From Candidatus Pelagibacter sp. HIMB1321 (GTDB lineage: Bacteria; Pseudomonadota; Alphaproteobacteria; Pelagibacterales; Pelagibacteraceae): a stretch of DNA of 64,000 nt. The stretch lies in NCBI RefSeq assembly GCF_900177485.1, contig NZ_LT840186.1, positions 1,054,001 through 1,118,000 on the forward strand, written 5' to 3'. Shown piece by piece: positions 53,970 to 63,768 of this stretch. Within the stretch, counting starts at the first letter, position 1; every line of letters begins with the position of its first letter. The notes under the pieces were generated by a model. It was not told where the DNA came from and did not search any database. It was given only the letters and a program-made list of their open reading frames with translations. The position numbers and the translations under genes were made by a program.

Positions 53970-56188
53970 TATATTGTTCTCTCTGTTGAAGTAACATTAA
54001 ATGCCTCTATTGTGTCTCCTTTTTGAAAATCCATATAATCTTTTATCGTAATTCCACACTCCTGGCCATTGCTTACCTGTTTCACTTGATTTTTTTCTCT
54101 AAATAAAGTGCCGACTTTCCCAGTATAAATAATAGCCCCATCTCTAATTAATCTTACATCTGATGTACCTGTGATTTCACCTTCTGTAATTTTGCAACCG
54201 GCAACTTTGCCAGCTCCTGAAACTTTAAAAATTTCTAAGATTTGCGCAGTACCAGCAACTGTCTCTTGAACGTCTGGTGTTAATAAACCTGACATTTTTT
54301 GTTTTATAAAATCCAAAACTTCATAAATAATATTATAAGAAGAAATTTTAATATTTTCATTTTCAGCTAATTTTTTTGCTTCCTTGCTAGGTTTAACATT
54401 AAACGCTATTAGTAATGCTTTTGAAGCTTTAGCTAAAGTCACATCGGTTTCTGTAACCATACCAATATCAGATAAAATAATTTTTGGTTTTACTTCATCG
54501 TGTTTAATTTGACTGATTGCATTTTTAATAGCCTCTGAGGACCCATGGACATCTGATTTGATAATCAAATTTAATTCTTCTGCAGATTTATCTGAAAAAG
54601 CTGAGTCTTGAGTGGCAAATGATAAAGGATTTTTTCCATCTTTTGCTTCTTCTGCTCTATTTTCACTTAAAGTTTTTGCTTCTTTTTCATTATCCAAAAC
54701 AATAAAATCATCGCCTGCTTTTGCAGCACCATTTATACCTAAAATTTCTACTGGTGTTGATGGAGAAGCTTCATTTATATTTTTTCCTTTATCATTAATG
54801 ATTGCTCTAACTTTTCCCCACTTCAATCCACTAACAAAATAATCACCTTTTTTAAGCGTTCCTGTTGTAACAATTATTGTTGCAACAGGTCCTCTACCAA
54901 CATCAATTTTAGACTCTAAAACAACTCCAGTTGCTTTTGACTCAAAGTCAGTTTTTAAATCTAAAATTTCAGCTTGCAATATTATTGCTTCAACTAATTT
55001 ATCTAAATTCAATTTAGTTTTAGCAGAAATTTCAACCATTAATGTGTCACCGGATAAATCTTCTGCTATTAATTCATATTCTAATAATTGATTTTTGATT
55101 TTTTGAGGATCAGCTTCAGGAAGATCACATTTGTTTATTGCTACTACTATAGGAACATTTGCTGCTCTAGCATGTTTAATAGACTCAACTGTTTGAGGTT
55201 TTACACCATCATCTGCTGCAACTACTAATACTACAACATCAGTTAATTTAGATCCCCTAGCTCTCATCTCTGTGAAAGCTGCGTGACCAGGGGTATCAAT
55301 AAAAGTTAATTTGTTAGACTGACTTTCTATTTGATAAGCTCCAATATGTTGAGTAATACCTCCAAATTCGCCTGAGACTACATTTGCGCTTCTAAGCACA
55401 TCAAGCACAGAGGTTTTTCCGTGATCAACATGGCCCATTACAGTTACTATTGGCGGCCTATTTTTTAAATTTTCAACTCTGGTTGCTTTTATTTTTTGAA
55501 TTATTTCTTCAGCTTTTTCTTCACGGATTGGGTTGTGCCCAAACTCTTTAACTAAAAACTCTGCTGTATCAGCAGCTAATGTTTGATTTATTGTAACTGT
55601 AACTCCCATTCCAAAAAGATATTTAATTACATTGCTTGATTGCTCAGCCATTCTATTAGCGAGCTCCCTAACTGTTATAGCCTCTGGAATATTTACATCT
55701 CTTTTAATAGGTTTAGGATTTTCTTTGTTATCATCTTTGTTTAAATTTTTTTGCTCTTTTTCTCTGGCTCTTTTAACAGATGCCAAACTTCTCTCTCTCG
55801 CCTCAATTTCATCACTAAGTGCTCTTGAAACAGTAAGTTTAGTTTCTCTTTTTTTTGTACCAAGCTTGGTTTTCTTATTATCACTATCACCCTTTAGTCT
55901 TTTTGTAGCTCTTTGTTCTGCAAGCTTTCTTCTTTCAAAATCATTTGTAATTGGTGGAGTTTTTAACCCTATAGATGGCTTAAAGGGTGCTCCACGAGAA
56001 AAAGGTGAAGCTGGTTTTGTACCAGTGCTAGAGCCTGCTGATCTAAATGAACTACCTATTTTTACGAAACTATTTTTTGGCTTTTCGATTACAACTGAAT
56101 TTTTTCCTTGAGTTTTAGCAACCTCAATATTTTTGATCGATTTTTTGGCTGTGCCTGAAATTGTTAATTTTGTTTTTTTGTTTTCCAT
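53969..56188 (-). CDS. infB: Translation initiation factor IF-2
   Basis: A 739-residue GTPase that places initiator tRNA in the 30S P site. The first 160 residues are a charged low-complexity region, followed by an IF2_N domain (about 168-215). The G1 loop is GHVDHGKT (252-259), with G3 DTPGH and G4 NKCD, then domains II, III and the C2 domain. nusA is ten bases upstream; the small ylxR gene often between them is absent. Confidence 0.97.
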   Translation of the reverse strand: MENKKTKLTISGTAKKSIKNIEVAKTQGKNSVVIEKPKNSFVKIGSSFRSAGSSTGTKPASPFSRGAPFKPSIGLKTPPITNDFERRKLAEQRATKRLKGDSDNKKTKLGTKKRETKLTVSRALSDEIEARERSLASVKRAREKEQKNLNKDDNKENPKPIKRDVNIPEAITVRELANRMAEQSSNVIKYLFGMGVTVTINQTLAADTAEFLVKEFGHNPIREEKAEEIIQKIKATRVENLKNRPPIVTVMGHVDHGKTSVLDVLRSANVVSGEFGGITQHIGAYQIESQSNKLTFIDTPGHAAFTEMRARGSKLTDVVVLVVAADDGVKPQTVESIKHARAANVPIVVAINKCDLPEADPQKIKNQLLEYELIAEDLSGDTLMVEISAKTKLNLDKLVEAIILQAEILDLKTDFESKATGVVLESKIDVGRGPVATIIVTTGTLKKGDYFVSGLKWGKVRAIINDKGKNINEASPSTPVEILGINGAAKAGDDFIVLDNEKEAKTLSENRAEEAKDGKNPLSFATQDSAFSDKSAEELNLIIKSDVHGSSEAIKNAISQIKHDEVKPKIILSDIGMVTETDVTLAKASKALLIAFNVKPSKEAKKLAENENIKISSYNIIYEVLDFIKQKMSGLLTPDVQETVAGTAQILEIFKVSGAGKVAGCKITEGEITGTSDVRLIRDGAIIYTGKVGTLFREKNQVKQVSNGQECGITIKDYMDFQKGDTIEAFNVTSTERTI

Positions 56189-56198
56189 AACTCATCAC

Positions 56199-57752
56199 TC
56201 AATCTTTATAAACAATATTTCTTGCAGACATGATTAATTCATCTGCTTCTTCTTTTGATAGAGCAAAATCTTCTAAATAACCTTGAATTTTTACTCTCTC
56301 ACCTTTTACTACATCATAACCACCTGTTAATTCGTCAGATGCAAGATCTGCAAAATCTTCTAGAGTTAAAATTTTTTGCTCACCCAACGTAACCAACATT
56401 CCAGGTGTCAAACCTTTCAAATTAATTAATGCTTCTTCAAGACCTAAATCTTTTATTCTTTGAGAAATATCTTCCTGATCTTTTTCATAAAACTCTTTGG
56501 CTCTTTCAATTAATGCTTTTGCTGTATCCTCTTCAATACCCTCTATCTTTATTAAATTTTCTGCACTGCTATCTTTAATATCGTCTATTGTTGAAAAACC
56601 CTCGGCAACTAATAGTTGACCTAATGTTTCATCTAATTCTAAGTTTTTAACAAAATTATCTGTCTTTTCTTTGAACTCAAGTTGTCTTCTTTCAGAGTCT
56701 TCGGCGTCAGTCATTATGTTTATCTCATAATTTAATAACTTGGTTGCTAACCTAACATTTTGACCTCTTCTACCAATTGCTTTACTTAAATTTTCCTCGG
56801 TAAGGATTACATCTAGTTTTTTTCTTTCAGCATCAACATTAACTCTTTGCACTTCAGCAGGTGATAACGCATTTGAAACTAAAATTGCAGGGTCTTCAGA
56901 CCAATTAACAATATCAATTTTTTCTCCTTGAAGTTCATTGACTACAGCTTGAACTCTCGATCCTCTCATACCAACACAAGCTCCGACTGGATCTAATGAT
57001 GTATCCACTGCTTTTACACAAATTTTTGCTCTACTACCTGGATCTCTTGATGAAGATTTAATTTCAATTAAACCATCATAAATTTCTGGAACTTCCTGAA
57101 CAAATAATTTTTCCATAAATTTAGGATGAGCTCTAGACAAAAAGATTTGTTGGCCTCTTGGTTCTCTTCTCACATCATAGCAATATGCTTTAACTCTATC
57201 TCCTGCTTTGATGTTTTCTCTAGGTATCATTTCATTTTTTTGTATAATTGCTTCCGTTCTTCCAAGATCAACAATCACATTGCCAAATTCTAATCTCTTT
57301 ACAATTCCACTCAAAATTGAGTCTTTTTTATCTATAAAGTCATTAAATTGTCTTTCTCTCTCAGCCTCTCTCACATTTGTACTGATTACTTGCTTTGCAG
57401 TTTGTGCAGCTATTCTTCCAAAATCAAAAGATGGCAACGGTTGTAAAACCTCGTCTCCAACTTTTTTTTCCTTATTAATTTCATTCAAAGATATAGCATC
57501 CTCAAGTTTGATTTCTGTATTAGTGTTTTCAGGATTTTCTGAAATTATTAGTTTCCTAAAAAGTTCGATATCACCATTTTCTCTATTAATTAAAACTTTG
57601 ATTTCATTGTCTTGACCAAATTTTGATTTTGCTGCCTTAGCAATTCCAGTTTCCATAGAACTAATTATCAACTCTTTATCAATTGATTTTTCTAATGCTA
57701 CTGCTTCAGCAATTCTTAATAATTCTAGTTTATCCGCTCTTTTATTTAACAT
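56199..57752 (-). CDS. nusA: Transcription termination/antitermination factor NusA
   Basis: From the ATG at 57752 (MLNKRADKLELLRIAE) 517 residues: the N-terminal polymerase-binding domain (about 1-130), S1 (about 135-200), two KH domains with GACVGMRGSRVQAVVNEL and AIGRRGQNVRLATKLL, and C-terminal acidic repeats. A longer frame to 57791 begins in a terminator hairpin and is rejected. GGAG lies at the base of that hairpin. rimP, normally upstream of nusA, is replaced by metK here. Confidence 0.96.
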   Translation of the reverse strand: MLNKRADKLELLRIAEAVALEKSIDKELIISSMETGIAKAAKSKFGQDNEIKVLINRENGDIELFRKLIISENPENTNTEIKLEDAISLNEINKEKKVGDEVLQPLPSFDFGRIAAQTAKQVISTNVREAERERQFNDFIDKKDSILSGIVKRLEFGNVIVDLGRTEAIIQKNEMIPRENIKAGDRVKAYCYDVRREPRGQQIFLSRAHPKFMEKLFVQEVPEIYDGLIEIKSSSRDPGSRAKICVKAVDTSLDPVGACVGMRGSRVQAVVNELQGEKIDIVNWSEDPAILVSNALSPAEVQRVNVDAERKKLDVILTEENLSKAIGRRGQNVRLATKLLNYEINIMTDAEDSERRQLEFKEKTDNFVKNLELDETLGQLLVAEGFSTIDDIKDSSAENLIKIEGIEEDTAKALIERAKEFYEKDQEDISQRIKDLGLEEALINLKGLTPGMLVTLGEQKILTLEDFADLASDELTGGYDVVKGERVKIQGYLEDFALSKEEADELIMSARNIVYKD

Positions 57753-57763
57753 TTTTTTGTTTG

Positions 57764-57794
57764 CTCCAAAAAAAAATGGGCTAAAGCCCATTTT
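57764..57794 (-). terminator. Intrinsic terminator/attenuator directly before nusA
   Basis: Nine-base perfect stem AAAATGGGC / GCCCATTTT (57773-57781 and 57786-57794) with loop TAAA. On the minus strand the second arm runs into nine T, then at once the GGAG ribosome binding site of nusA and its ATG 14 bases later. It ends metK transcripts or attenuates nusA. Confidence 0.85.
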
Positions 57795-57850
57795 GTAAAT
57801 TCAATAATGTAAAGGTAATATATAAAAGTTTTTTTTTAATTCAATAAAAA

Positions 57851-59020
57851 CTATTTTAAAAAAACGTTTATTTTATCAGTTTTTTCCCAAGAAAATGCAC
57901 CATCACTTTCAGGGGATCTTCCAAAATGACCATAAGCTGCTGTTTTTTCATAAATTGGTTTGTTTAGATTTAGCATCTCTCTTATTCCTCTAGGACTCAA
58001 GTCAAAATTTTCTTTAATTTTTTCTTCCACAAATTTATTTTTTTCTAAATCATCATCAAACAAATCTACATAAATCGAAAGAGGTTTTGAAACGCCAATT
58101 GCATAAGCTAGTTGTATCAAACATTTATCTGCAATTTTCGAGGCAACTATATTTTTAGCTATATATCTTGATGCATACGCAGCAGACCTATCCACTTTAG
58201 TTGGATCTTTTCCTGAAAATGCCCCACCACCATGTGGTGCTGCACCACCATAAGTGTCAACAATAATTTTTCTTCCTGTTAAACCACAATCTCCATCCGG
58301 GCCACCTATAACAAAATTGCCTGTTGGGTTTACATAAAACTCCTCTTCATTAAATCCTTCTAAAAAATTTTTAGGTATAGAATTTAATAGATATGGTCTT
58401 AATAACTCTCTTACTTTTGCTTGATCAACATCAGCTGAATGTTGAGAAGATATAACGACTGATTTGACTTTAATTGGTTTTCCATTTTCGTATTCAAATG
58501 TAACTTGGCTTTTAGAGTCTGGTTCAATATTTTGTAATTTTCCAGATTTTCTATCAACTGCCATTAATCTTAAAATTTTATGTGAATAATAAATTGGAGC
58601 AGGCATTAATTCGTCAGTCTCGTTGCAAGCATATCCAAACATAATTCCTTGATCACCTGCACCCTCATCTTTATTGCCTGATGAGTCTACACCCATTGCA
58701 ATATCCGCTGATTGTGAGTGTAAGTGACTTTCTATTTTAGTTGCCTCTCTCCATGTAAAACCATCTTGATCATAACCAATATCTTTGATGCAATCTCTAA
58801 CTTTTTGAATTAACTCATCTTTTTTAATTTCAGGACCTCTAACTTCACCTGCTAAAACTACCTTATTGGTAGTTGTTAAGGTTTCACAAGCAACTCTTGA
58901 GAAAGGATCATTTGATAAATAGCTATCAACAACCATATCTGAAATTCTATCTGAAACTTTATCGGGATGACCTTCAGAAACAGACTCACTTGTAAATAGA
59001 TAGTTTTTTAAATTACTCAT
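57851..59020 (-). CDS. metK: S-adenosylmethionine synthetase
   Basis: A 389-residue enzyme that makes SAM from methionine and ATP. It opens [20 protein letters not shown], has the family signatures [12 protein letters not shown] and [22 protein letters not shown] feeds the methyltransferases ubiE, fkbM and miaB in this window. Its start overlaps the lnt stop by one base. No SAM riboswitch is seen in front of it because lnt abuts it. Confidence 0.97.
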   Translation of the reverse strand: MSNLKNYLFTSESVSEGHPDKVSDRISDMVVDSYLSNDPFSRVACETLTTTNKVVLAGEVRGPEIKKDELIQKVRDCIKDIGYDQDGFTWREATKIESHLHSQSADIAMGVDSSGNKDEGAGDQGIMFGYACNETDELMPAPIYYSHKILRLMAVDRKSGKLQNIEPDSKSQVTFEYENGKPIKVKSVVISSQHSADVDQAKVRELLRPYLLNSIPKNFLEGFNEEEFYVNPTGNFVIGGPDGDCGLTGRKIIVDTYGGAAPHGGGAFSGKDPTKVDRSAAYASRYIAKNIVASKIADKCLIQLAYAIGVSKPLSIYVDLFDDDLEKNKFVEEKIKENFDLSPRGIREMLNLNKPIYEKTAAYGHFGRSPESDGAFSWEKTDKINVFLK

Positions 59021-60555
59021 TATGAAATTCTATTAAATGAAAATATTAAAAAAATATATAACAAAATTATAATTAAAAACATTTTATTCCCATATTTTGA
59101 AAAAACAGTTTCTTTAAAGATTTTTTTATCTTTAAAATCTATGTATCCAATTTGATCAAATTCAATTTTTTTTTCAATTTTACCGGTAGGATTTATTATT
59201 GCTGAAATTCCATTATTTGCTGATCTTAATAAGTATTTTCCACTTTCAATTGCCCTAAATATACTGTGTGCAAAATGTTGATGGGGCCCAATAGAGTTAC
59301 CAAACCAACCATCCTCGGAAATATTTACAATATAATCAAAATCAGAATTTGTAAAAATATTACCTGAATAAATTATCTCATAACAAATCAATGGTAAAAT
59401 TTTTAAATCAAAATTATTTTCATCGACTAATAGTATCTCTCTATGATCACCACTACTAAAAGATTGGTAGTTGTTAGTTAAAGATTTAAGACCCAGTTTT
59501 TTTAAGATTTTTTCAAAAGGTAAAAACTCACCAAATGGAACTAATTTCACTTTTTTATATTCATTAACAAGGTTTAACTTATGATCATAAAAAGAAAGTG
59601 TATTGTAATAATAATTCTTTATGTCAGTTTGTTCATAACTATTAATTCCAATTGCCAATAGATGATTTTCATTGAATTTTTCACTAAATAAAAATTCAAA
59701 CTCTTTTAATTGTTTTTGACTTACATTAGGTATAATCCCCTCAGGCCATAAAAAAACTGTCTTAGTATTTTTGTCAGGCTGGCTTATTTTAATTAACTCA
59801 TTGATTACTTCCGCTGTGTCTGAGTTACCGTAGAACCTATCAAGATTTATTTTTGTTCCAATCGTTCTAATCACATATTCGTTTTTAACACTTTTTGTTA
59901 ATTCAAAAGAACTAATGTTATTAGATCCAAGTTTAAAAAAGAAAATAGGTGATAATAAAAAAATTACACAAACTAAAATTTCTTTTTTATTTTGTCTTAA
60001 AATAAATATTGCAGGACTTGCAAAAAAAGAAATGCAAAGCATATTGAGACCATATGTTCCTAGAAAAGATAATACCTGCAATATCTCTAGGTTTTCTGAA
60101 AAACTGAATACAATTAAATTCCAAGGAAAACCTGTAAATATATTTCCCCTGATAAATTCAATTAAGCCAAACAAAAGTGAGAATAAAAAAAAGTTACTTA
60201 TTGATTTTTTCAAATCTATTTTAAAAAAAATATAAGTTGCAAGTCCATAAAAAGCTCCAAGAAATAATGGAATTAAAATCAAAGCAAAGGGAATTAAAAA
60301 ACTAAAATTCTCATCAAAAGTTAATGATATTGAAATCCAATATAAATTTGTTAAAAAATAACCAAATCCAAAAAGCCATCCATACAAAAAAGTATGTTTT
60401 TTTACATTCAATTTTTTTTTTTGAAAGATGTAGATGAAAAATAAACTAATAGTTAAAAAGTTGATAAGTAAATAATTGTAGGGTGGTAAGCTTAGAGATG
60501 TGAATGCACCAAGTGCTATTAAAAGAATAAATTCTAAATATTTTTTATTTTCCAA
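59020..60555 (-). CDS. lnt: Apolipoprotein N-acyltransferase
   Basis: A 511-residue inner-membrane protein that adds the third acyl chain to lipoproteins. About six N-terminal helices are followed by a nitrilase-like domain (about 230-480), with catalytic Glu in LWPEGIIP, Lys in [12 protein letters not shown] and Cys in [11 protein letters not shown]. Nearby lptM-like and other lipoproteins are potential substrates. It starts two bases after the ybeY stop. Confidence 0.94.
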   Translation of the reverse strand: MENKKYLEFILLIALGAFTSLSLPPYNYLLINFLTISLFFIYIFQKKKLNVKKHTFLYGWLFGFGYFLTNLYWISISLTFDENFSFLIPFALILIPLFLGAFYGLATYIFFKIDLKKSISNFFLFSLLFGLIEFIRGNIFTGFPWNLIVFSFSENLEILQVLSFLGTYGLNMLCISFFASPAIFILRQNKKEILVCVIFLLSPIFFFKLGSNNISSFELTKSVKNEYVIRTIGTKINLDRFYGNSDTAEVINELIKISQPDKNTKTVFLWPEGIIPNVSQKQLKEFEFLFSEKFNENHLLAIGINSYEQTDIKNYYYNTLSFYDHKLNLVNEYKKVKLVPFGEFLPFEKILKKLGLKSLTNNYQSFSSGDHREILLVDENNFDLKILPLICYEIIYSGNIFTNSDFDYIVNISEDGWFGNSIGPHQHFAHSIFRAIESGKYLLRSANNGISAIINPTGKIEKKIEFDQIGYIDFKDKKIFKETVFSKYGNKMFLIIILLYIFLIFSFNRIS

Positions 60556-60556
60556 A

Positions 60557-61018
60557 TTAATTAATTTTTTTAATTACTGACTGATAAATATTTTGCTCTT
60601 CTTTAAGCATTTTTCTATAATCCTTAAGTTTAATGTGGTCAAAACCTAATAAATGTAAAAATCCATGAATAAATGTTTTGACAACTTTTTCCTTAAATAG
60701 ACTTAAATTTTGACTTTTAGGTTTGTCCATAAAATCATAACTAATCACAATATCACCCAAATATAATTTTTTTATATTTTTTATTTTATTATCAAATGGA
60801 AACGACAATATATCTGTTGGTTTATTTTTATTTCTAAATTTTCTATTTAAAATTTTTATATTTTTATTATTAGACAATAATAATGTTAAAGAAAATTTTT
60901 TATTTAAAAAGCGATATTTTTTTGGGAAAAATTTACAAATACTTTGAAAAAAAAAATCTATTTTTTTAATCTTTTTTGACCACTTTTTTTCTTCTGATAC
61001 GACCTCAATCTTAATCAT
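60557..61018 (-). CDS. ybeY: Endoribonuclease YbeY
   Basis: From the ATG at 61018 (MIKIEVVSEEKKW) a 153-residue zinc RNase for 16S rRNA 3' end maturation and ribosome quality control. The metal signature is HGFLHLLGFDH near the C terminus and the middle has FRNKNKPTDILSFPF. An upstream ATG at 61042 would lie in phoH. It overlaps the phoH end by eight bases. The corC gene that often follows ybeY is absent; lnt follows instead. Confidence 0.94.
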   Translation of the reverse strand: MIKIEVVSEEKKWSKKIKKIDFFFQSICKFFPKKYRFLNKKFSLTLLLSNNKNIKILNRKFRNKNKPTDILSFPFDNKIKNIKKLYLGDIVISYDFMDKPKSQNLSLFKEKVVKTFIHGFLHLLGFDHIKLKDYRKMLKEEQNIYQSVIKKIN

Positions 61019-62009
61019 TATGATTGCTATAAGCATTAACAATCTTTGAGACTAATGGATGCCTTACTACATCTGAATGATCAAAATCTATTACTGAAAT
61101 CTCATTTAAATGAGCAAGTAGTTTTTTAGATCTATCAAGACCCGACATATTTTTATTTGGTAAATCTATTTGAGTAGGATCTCCATTTACAACTATCTTG
61201 GAATTTTCTCCAATTCTCGTTAAAAACATTTTTATTTGAGTGTCTGTTGCATTTTGAGCTTCATCTAAAATAGCAAATGAATTTTTTAAAGTTCTACCTC
61301 GCATAAATGCCAATGGTGCAATTTCAATGTCTCCAATTTCAATCATTCTCTGAATTTTTTCAAAATCAAATAAATCGTATAAAGAGTCGTATAAAGGTCT
61401 TAAGTAAGGATCAACTTTCTCTTTCATATCACCAGGTAAAAAACCCAATCTCTCACCAGCTTCAACTGCAGGCCTTGATAAAATTATTCTTTCAATTTTT
61501 TTTTCAAGCAACATTGTTAAGCCTACCGCTACAGCAAGAAAAGTTTTTCCAGTTCCTGCTGGTCCAGCAGAAATTACTATATCACTCTGTCTTAATGCCC
61601 TAACATATCCTTTTTGTTTTTCTGATCTTGGTATTATAGATTTTTTTGGGGTTTTAATGATATCTGTAATATTTTGATTTTTAACTTTTTCATTAATCAT
61701 AAATTTATCAATTGATGATAATATATCTTTATTTTCTATGCTTCCATTATTGATAAATTGATTTGCTAAAAATTGTATAGCATTTTTAACAATCTCATTT
61801 TTTTCAGAAGTTGATTTGATTAAAATAGAGTTTCCTCTTGAATATAAATTTGACTGAGTGATTTTTTCTAATTCTTTAAGATTTTTATTAAATTCACCAA
61901 CAACCCCCATCAACAGATCATTATCATGAAAAATAACACTTAGGGTATTGTTATCGGAATAAACAAACTTTAAATTTTTATCAAAATTTTTCTTTGTGCT
62001 GATATTCAA
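61011..62009 (-). CDS. ybeZ: PhoH-like ATPase (YbeZ)
   Basis: A 332-residue protein with an N-terminal KH-like part and a P-loop at SAGPAGTGKT (residues 147-156). Later motifs are LSRPAVEAGERLGFLPGD, FAILDEAQNAT and VNGDPTQIDLP. It is thought to be a helicase-like partner of YbeY in RNA processing. miaB lies three bases upstream, the standard miaB-ybeZ-ybeY order. Confidence 0.94.
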   Translation of the reverse strand: MNISTKKNFDKNLKFVYSDNNTLSVIFHDNDLLMGVVGEFNKNLKELEKITQSNLYSRGNSILIKSTSEKNEIVKNAIQFLANQFINNGSIENKDILSSIDKFMINEKVKNQNITDIIKTPKKSIIPRSEKQKGYVRALRQSDIVISAGPAGTGKTFLAVAVGLTMLLEKKIERIILSRPAVEAGERLGFLPGDMKEKVDPYLRPLYDSLYDLFDFEKIQRMIEIGDIEIAPLAFMRGRTLKNSFAILDEAQNATDTQIKMFLTRIGENSKIVVNGDPTQIDLPNKNMSGLDRSKKLLAHLNEISVIDFDHSDVVRHPLVSKIVNAYSNHND

Positions 62010-62012
62010 ATT

Positions 62013-63341
62013 TTAGGCTACTTTCTGATTCGATTGATTAACTAGATCACCAAATAAAGTGTTTTGATTACTTTTTTTAATTTTAACTTTCACAATTTTT
62101 CCAACTAAATCATCACTACCACTAAATAGTACAGAAGTCATGTATTCAGATCTGGCAAAAAGTTTAGATTTGTCGTCTGTTCTATTTTCAACAAGTACAT
62201 TTATTTGTTTACCTTCTAATTTTTTGTTCATATTTATTTGATTGCTAAATAGTTTTTGCTGAACAATCTCTAATCTTTCCATAGATCTTTTTTTATCTAT
62301 TAAAGGTAGATCTGCAGCAACTGTTCCTGGTCTTGGACTAAAAATAAATGAAAAAGAATTAATAAATTTAATTTCATCAATAAGTTTGATCGTATCTTCA
62401 AAGTCATTTTCTTCCTCACCTGGGTAAGCAATTATAAAATCACTTGAAAATTCAATATTTGAATTAATCTTTTTTAATTTATTAAAGATTTCAAGATAAG
62501 TTTTTATTGTATGCTTTCTATTCATTAAATCTAAAATTTTATCTGAACCACTTTGAACTGGTAAATGAACCAGTGGCATCAATTTTTTTGAGTTTTTATA
62601 AGTATCAATTAAATCTGTTGTCATATCTTTTGGATGAGAAGTTGTGTAACGAATACGCTCAATACCTGAGAGTTTTTCAAGTTCTAAAATTAAATTTGAT
62701 AATCGATAATTTTCAAAATTATATGCATTAACATTTTGTCCCAATAATATGATTTCTTTTGAACCATTATCGGCTAGTTGTTTCGCTTCATCCACAATCT
62801 GATTAAAAGGTCTCGAATATTCAGGCCCTCTAGTATAAGGCACTACGCAGAAGTGACAAAACTTATCACAACCTTCTTGAATTGTTAAAAATGAAGAGAT
62901 TTTTGAAGCTTGATTTTTAATTTTACTCAAATACTCAAACTTTGTTATTGCATCAAATTCAGTTTCTTCATGCTTACTTTTTTTTGATTGGTAATTAAGA
63001 ATTGTGTCGTTAATTTTATGATAGGCCTGAGGTCCAAGAACTAAATCAATATAGGGTTCTCTTTTTAACATTTCTTCATGTTCTGCTTGAGCAACACAAC
63101 CCACAACAATTACTAATGGCTTAGTTTTTGATCTAAATATTTTTTTAACTCTTCCAATTTCGTGATAAACTTTTTCTTTTGCTTTATCTCTTATGTGGCA
63201 AGTGTTTAGTAAATAACAATCAGCTTCGTTATATTTTTCAGTTTTAACAAAATCAATTTTTTTTACAGTGTCATATATTCGATTAGAGTCATACTCATTC
63301 ATCTGACATCCAAAAGTCTTTATAAAAATTTTCTGTGTCAT
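62013..63341 (-). CDS. miaB: tRNA-2-methylthio-N6-isopentenyladenosine synthase
   Basis: A 442-residue radical-SAM methylthiotransferase acting at position 37 of tRNAs that read UNN codons. The first cluster uses the Cys12 in KTFGCQMNEYDS with two further cysteines, and the radical-SAM cluster is EGCDKFCHFCVVPYTRG. The C-terminal TRAM domain ends near the chain end. fur lies two bases upstream. Confidence 0.96.
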   Translation of the reverse strand: MTQKIFIKTFGCQMNEYDSNRIYDTVKKIDFVKTEKYNEADCYLLNTCHIRDKAKEKVYHEIGRVKKIFRSKTKPLVIVVGCVAQAEHEEMLKREPYIDLVLGPQAYHKINDTILNYQSKKSKHEETEFDAITKFEYLSKIKNQASKISSFLTIQEGCDKFCHFCVVPYTRGPEYSRPFNQIVDEAKQLADNGSKEIILLGQNVNAYNFENYRLSNLILELEKLSGIERIRYTTSHPKDMTTDLIDTYKNSKKLMPLVHLPVQSGSDKILDLMNRKHTIKTYLEIFNKLKKINSNIEFSSDFIIAYPGEEENDFEDTIKLIDEIKFINSFSFIFSPRPGTVAADLPLIDKKRSMERLEIVQQKLFSNQINMNKKLEGKQINVLVENRTDDKSKLFARSEYMTSVLFSGSDDLVGKIVKVKIKKSNQNTLFGDLVNQSNQKVA

Positions 63342-63343
63342 TA

Positions 63344-63760
63344 TTATTTTTTAGACTTTTTTTTCACACCATATAATTCAAGTTTATGATCCACTAAAGT
63401 ATATCCATATTTTTCTGCAACTTTTTTTTGAAGTTTTTCTATCTCTTCATCAACAAATTCTATTATCTCTCCTGATTTAACATCTATTAAATGATCGTGA
63501 TGCCCCTCATTTAACTCTTCATATCTTGCTTTACCACCTTTGAACTCATGTTTGGTTAAAATGCCAGACTCCTCAAATAATTTTACTGTTCTATAAACAG
63601 TTGCAATGCTTATCTTTGAATCAATTTTTGAAACACGGTTATAAAGCTCATCGACATCTGGATGGTCAGTTGACTCAGACATTACTTTTGCAATAATTCT
63701 TCTCTGATCTGTTAATTTTACTCCTTTAGATAAACATTTAGACTCTATGGTTTCAGACAT
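63344..63760 (-). CDS. fur: Fur-family metal regulator (Fur/Mur type)
   Basis: A 138-residue winged-helix regulator with KLTDQRRIIAKVMSES and ISIATVYRTVKLFEESGIL for DNA binding and metal ligands in LNEGHHDHLIDVKSGEIIEF. Unlike Irr in this window it has the usual GHHDH motif. In alphaproteobacteria such proteins often sense manganese (Mur); which metal is used is not visible. It lies between tsaB and miaB; the rimI gene usually present before it is missing. Confidence 0.93.
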   Translation of the reverse strand: MSETIESKCLSKGVKLTDQRRIIAKVMSESTDHPDVDELYNRVSKIDSKISIATVYRTVKLFEESGILTKHEFKGGKARYEELNEGHHDHLIDVKSGEIIEFVDEEIEKLQKKVAEKYGYTLVDHKLELYGVKKKSKK

Positions 63761-63768
63761 ATTTAATT

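Noticed and set aside
55632-56111. A 159-codon plus-strand frame opposite infB
   Set aside because: It lies fully within infB, whose domains are clear, and its Ser/Leu-rich sequence is what antisense of the charged IF-2 N terminus gives.
57208-57615. A 135-codon plus-strand frame opposite nusA
   Set aside because: Fully within nusA, with no family signal.
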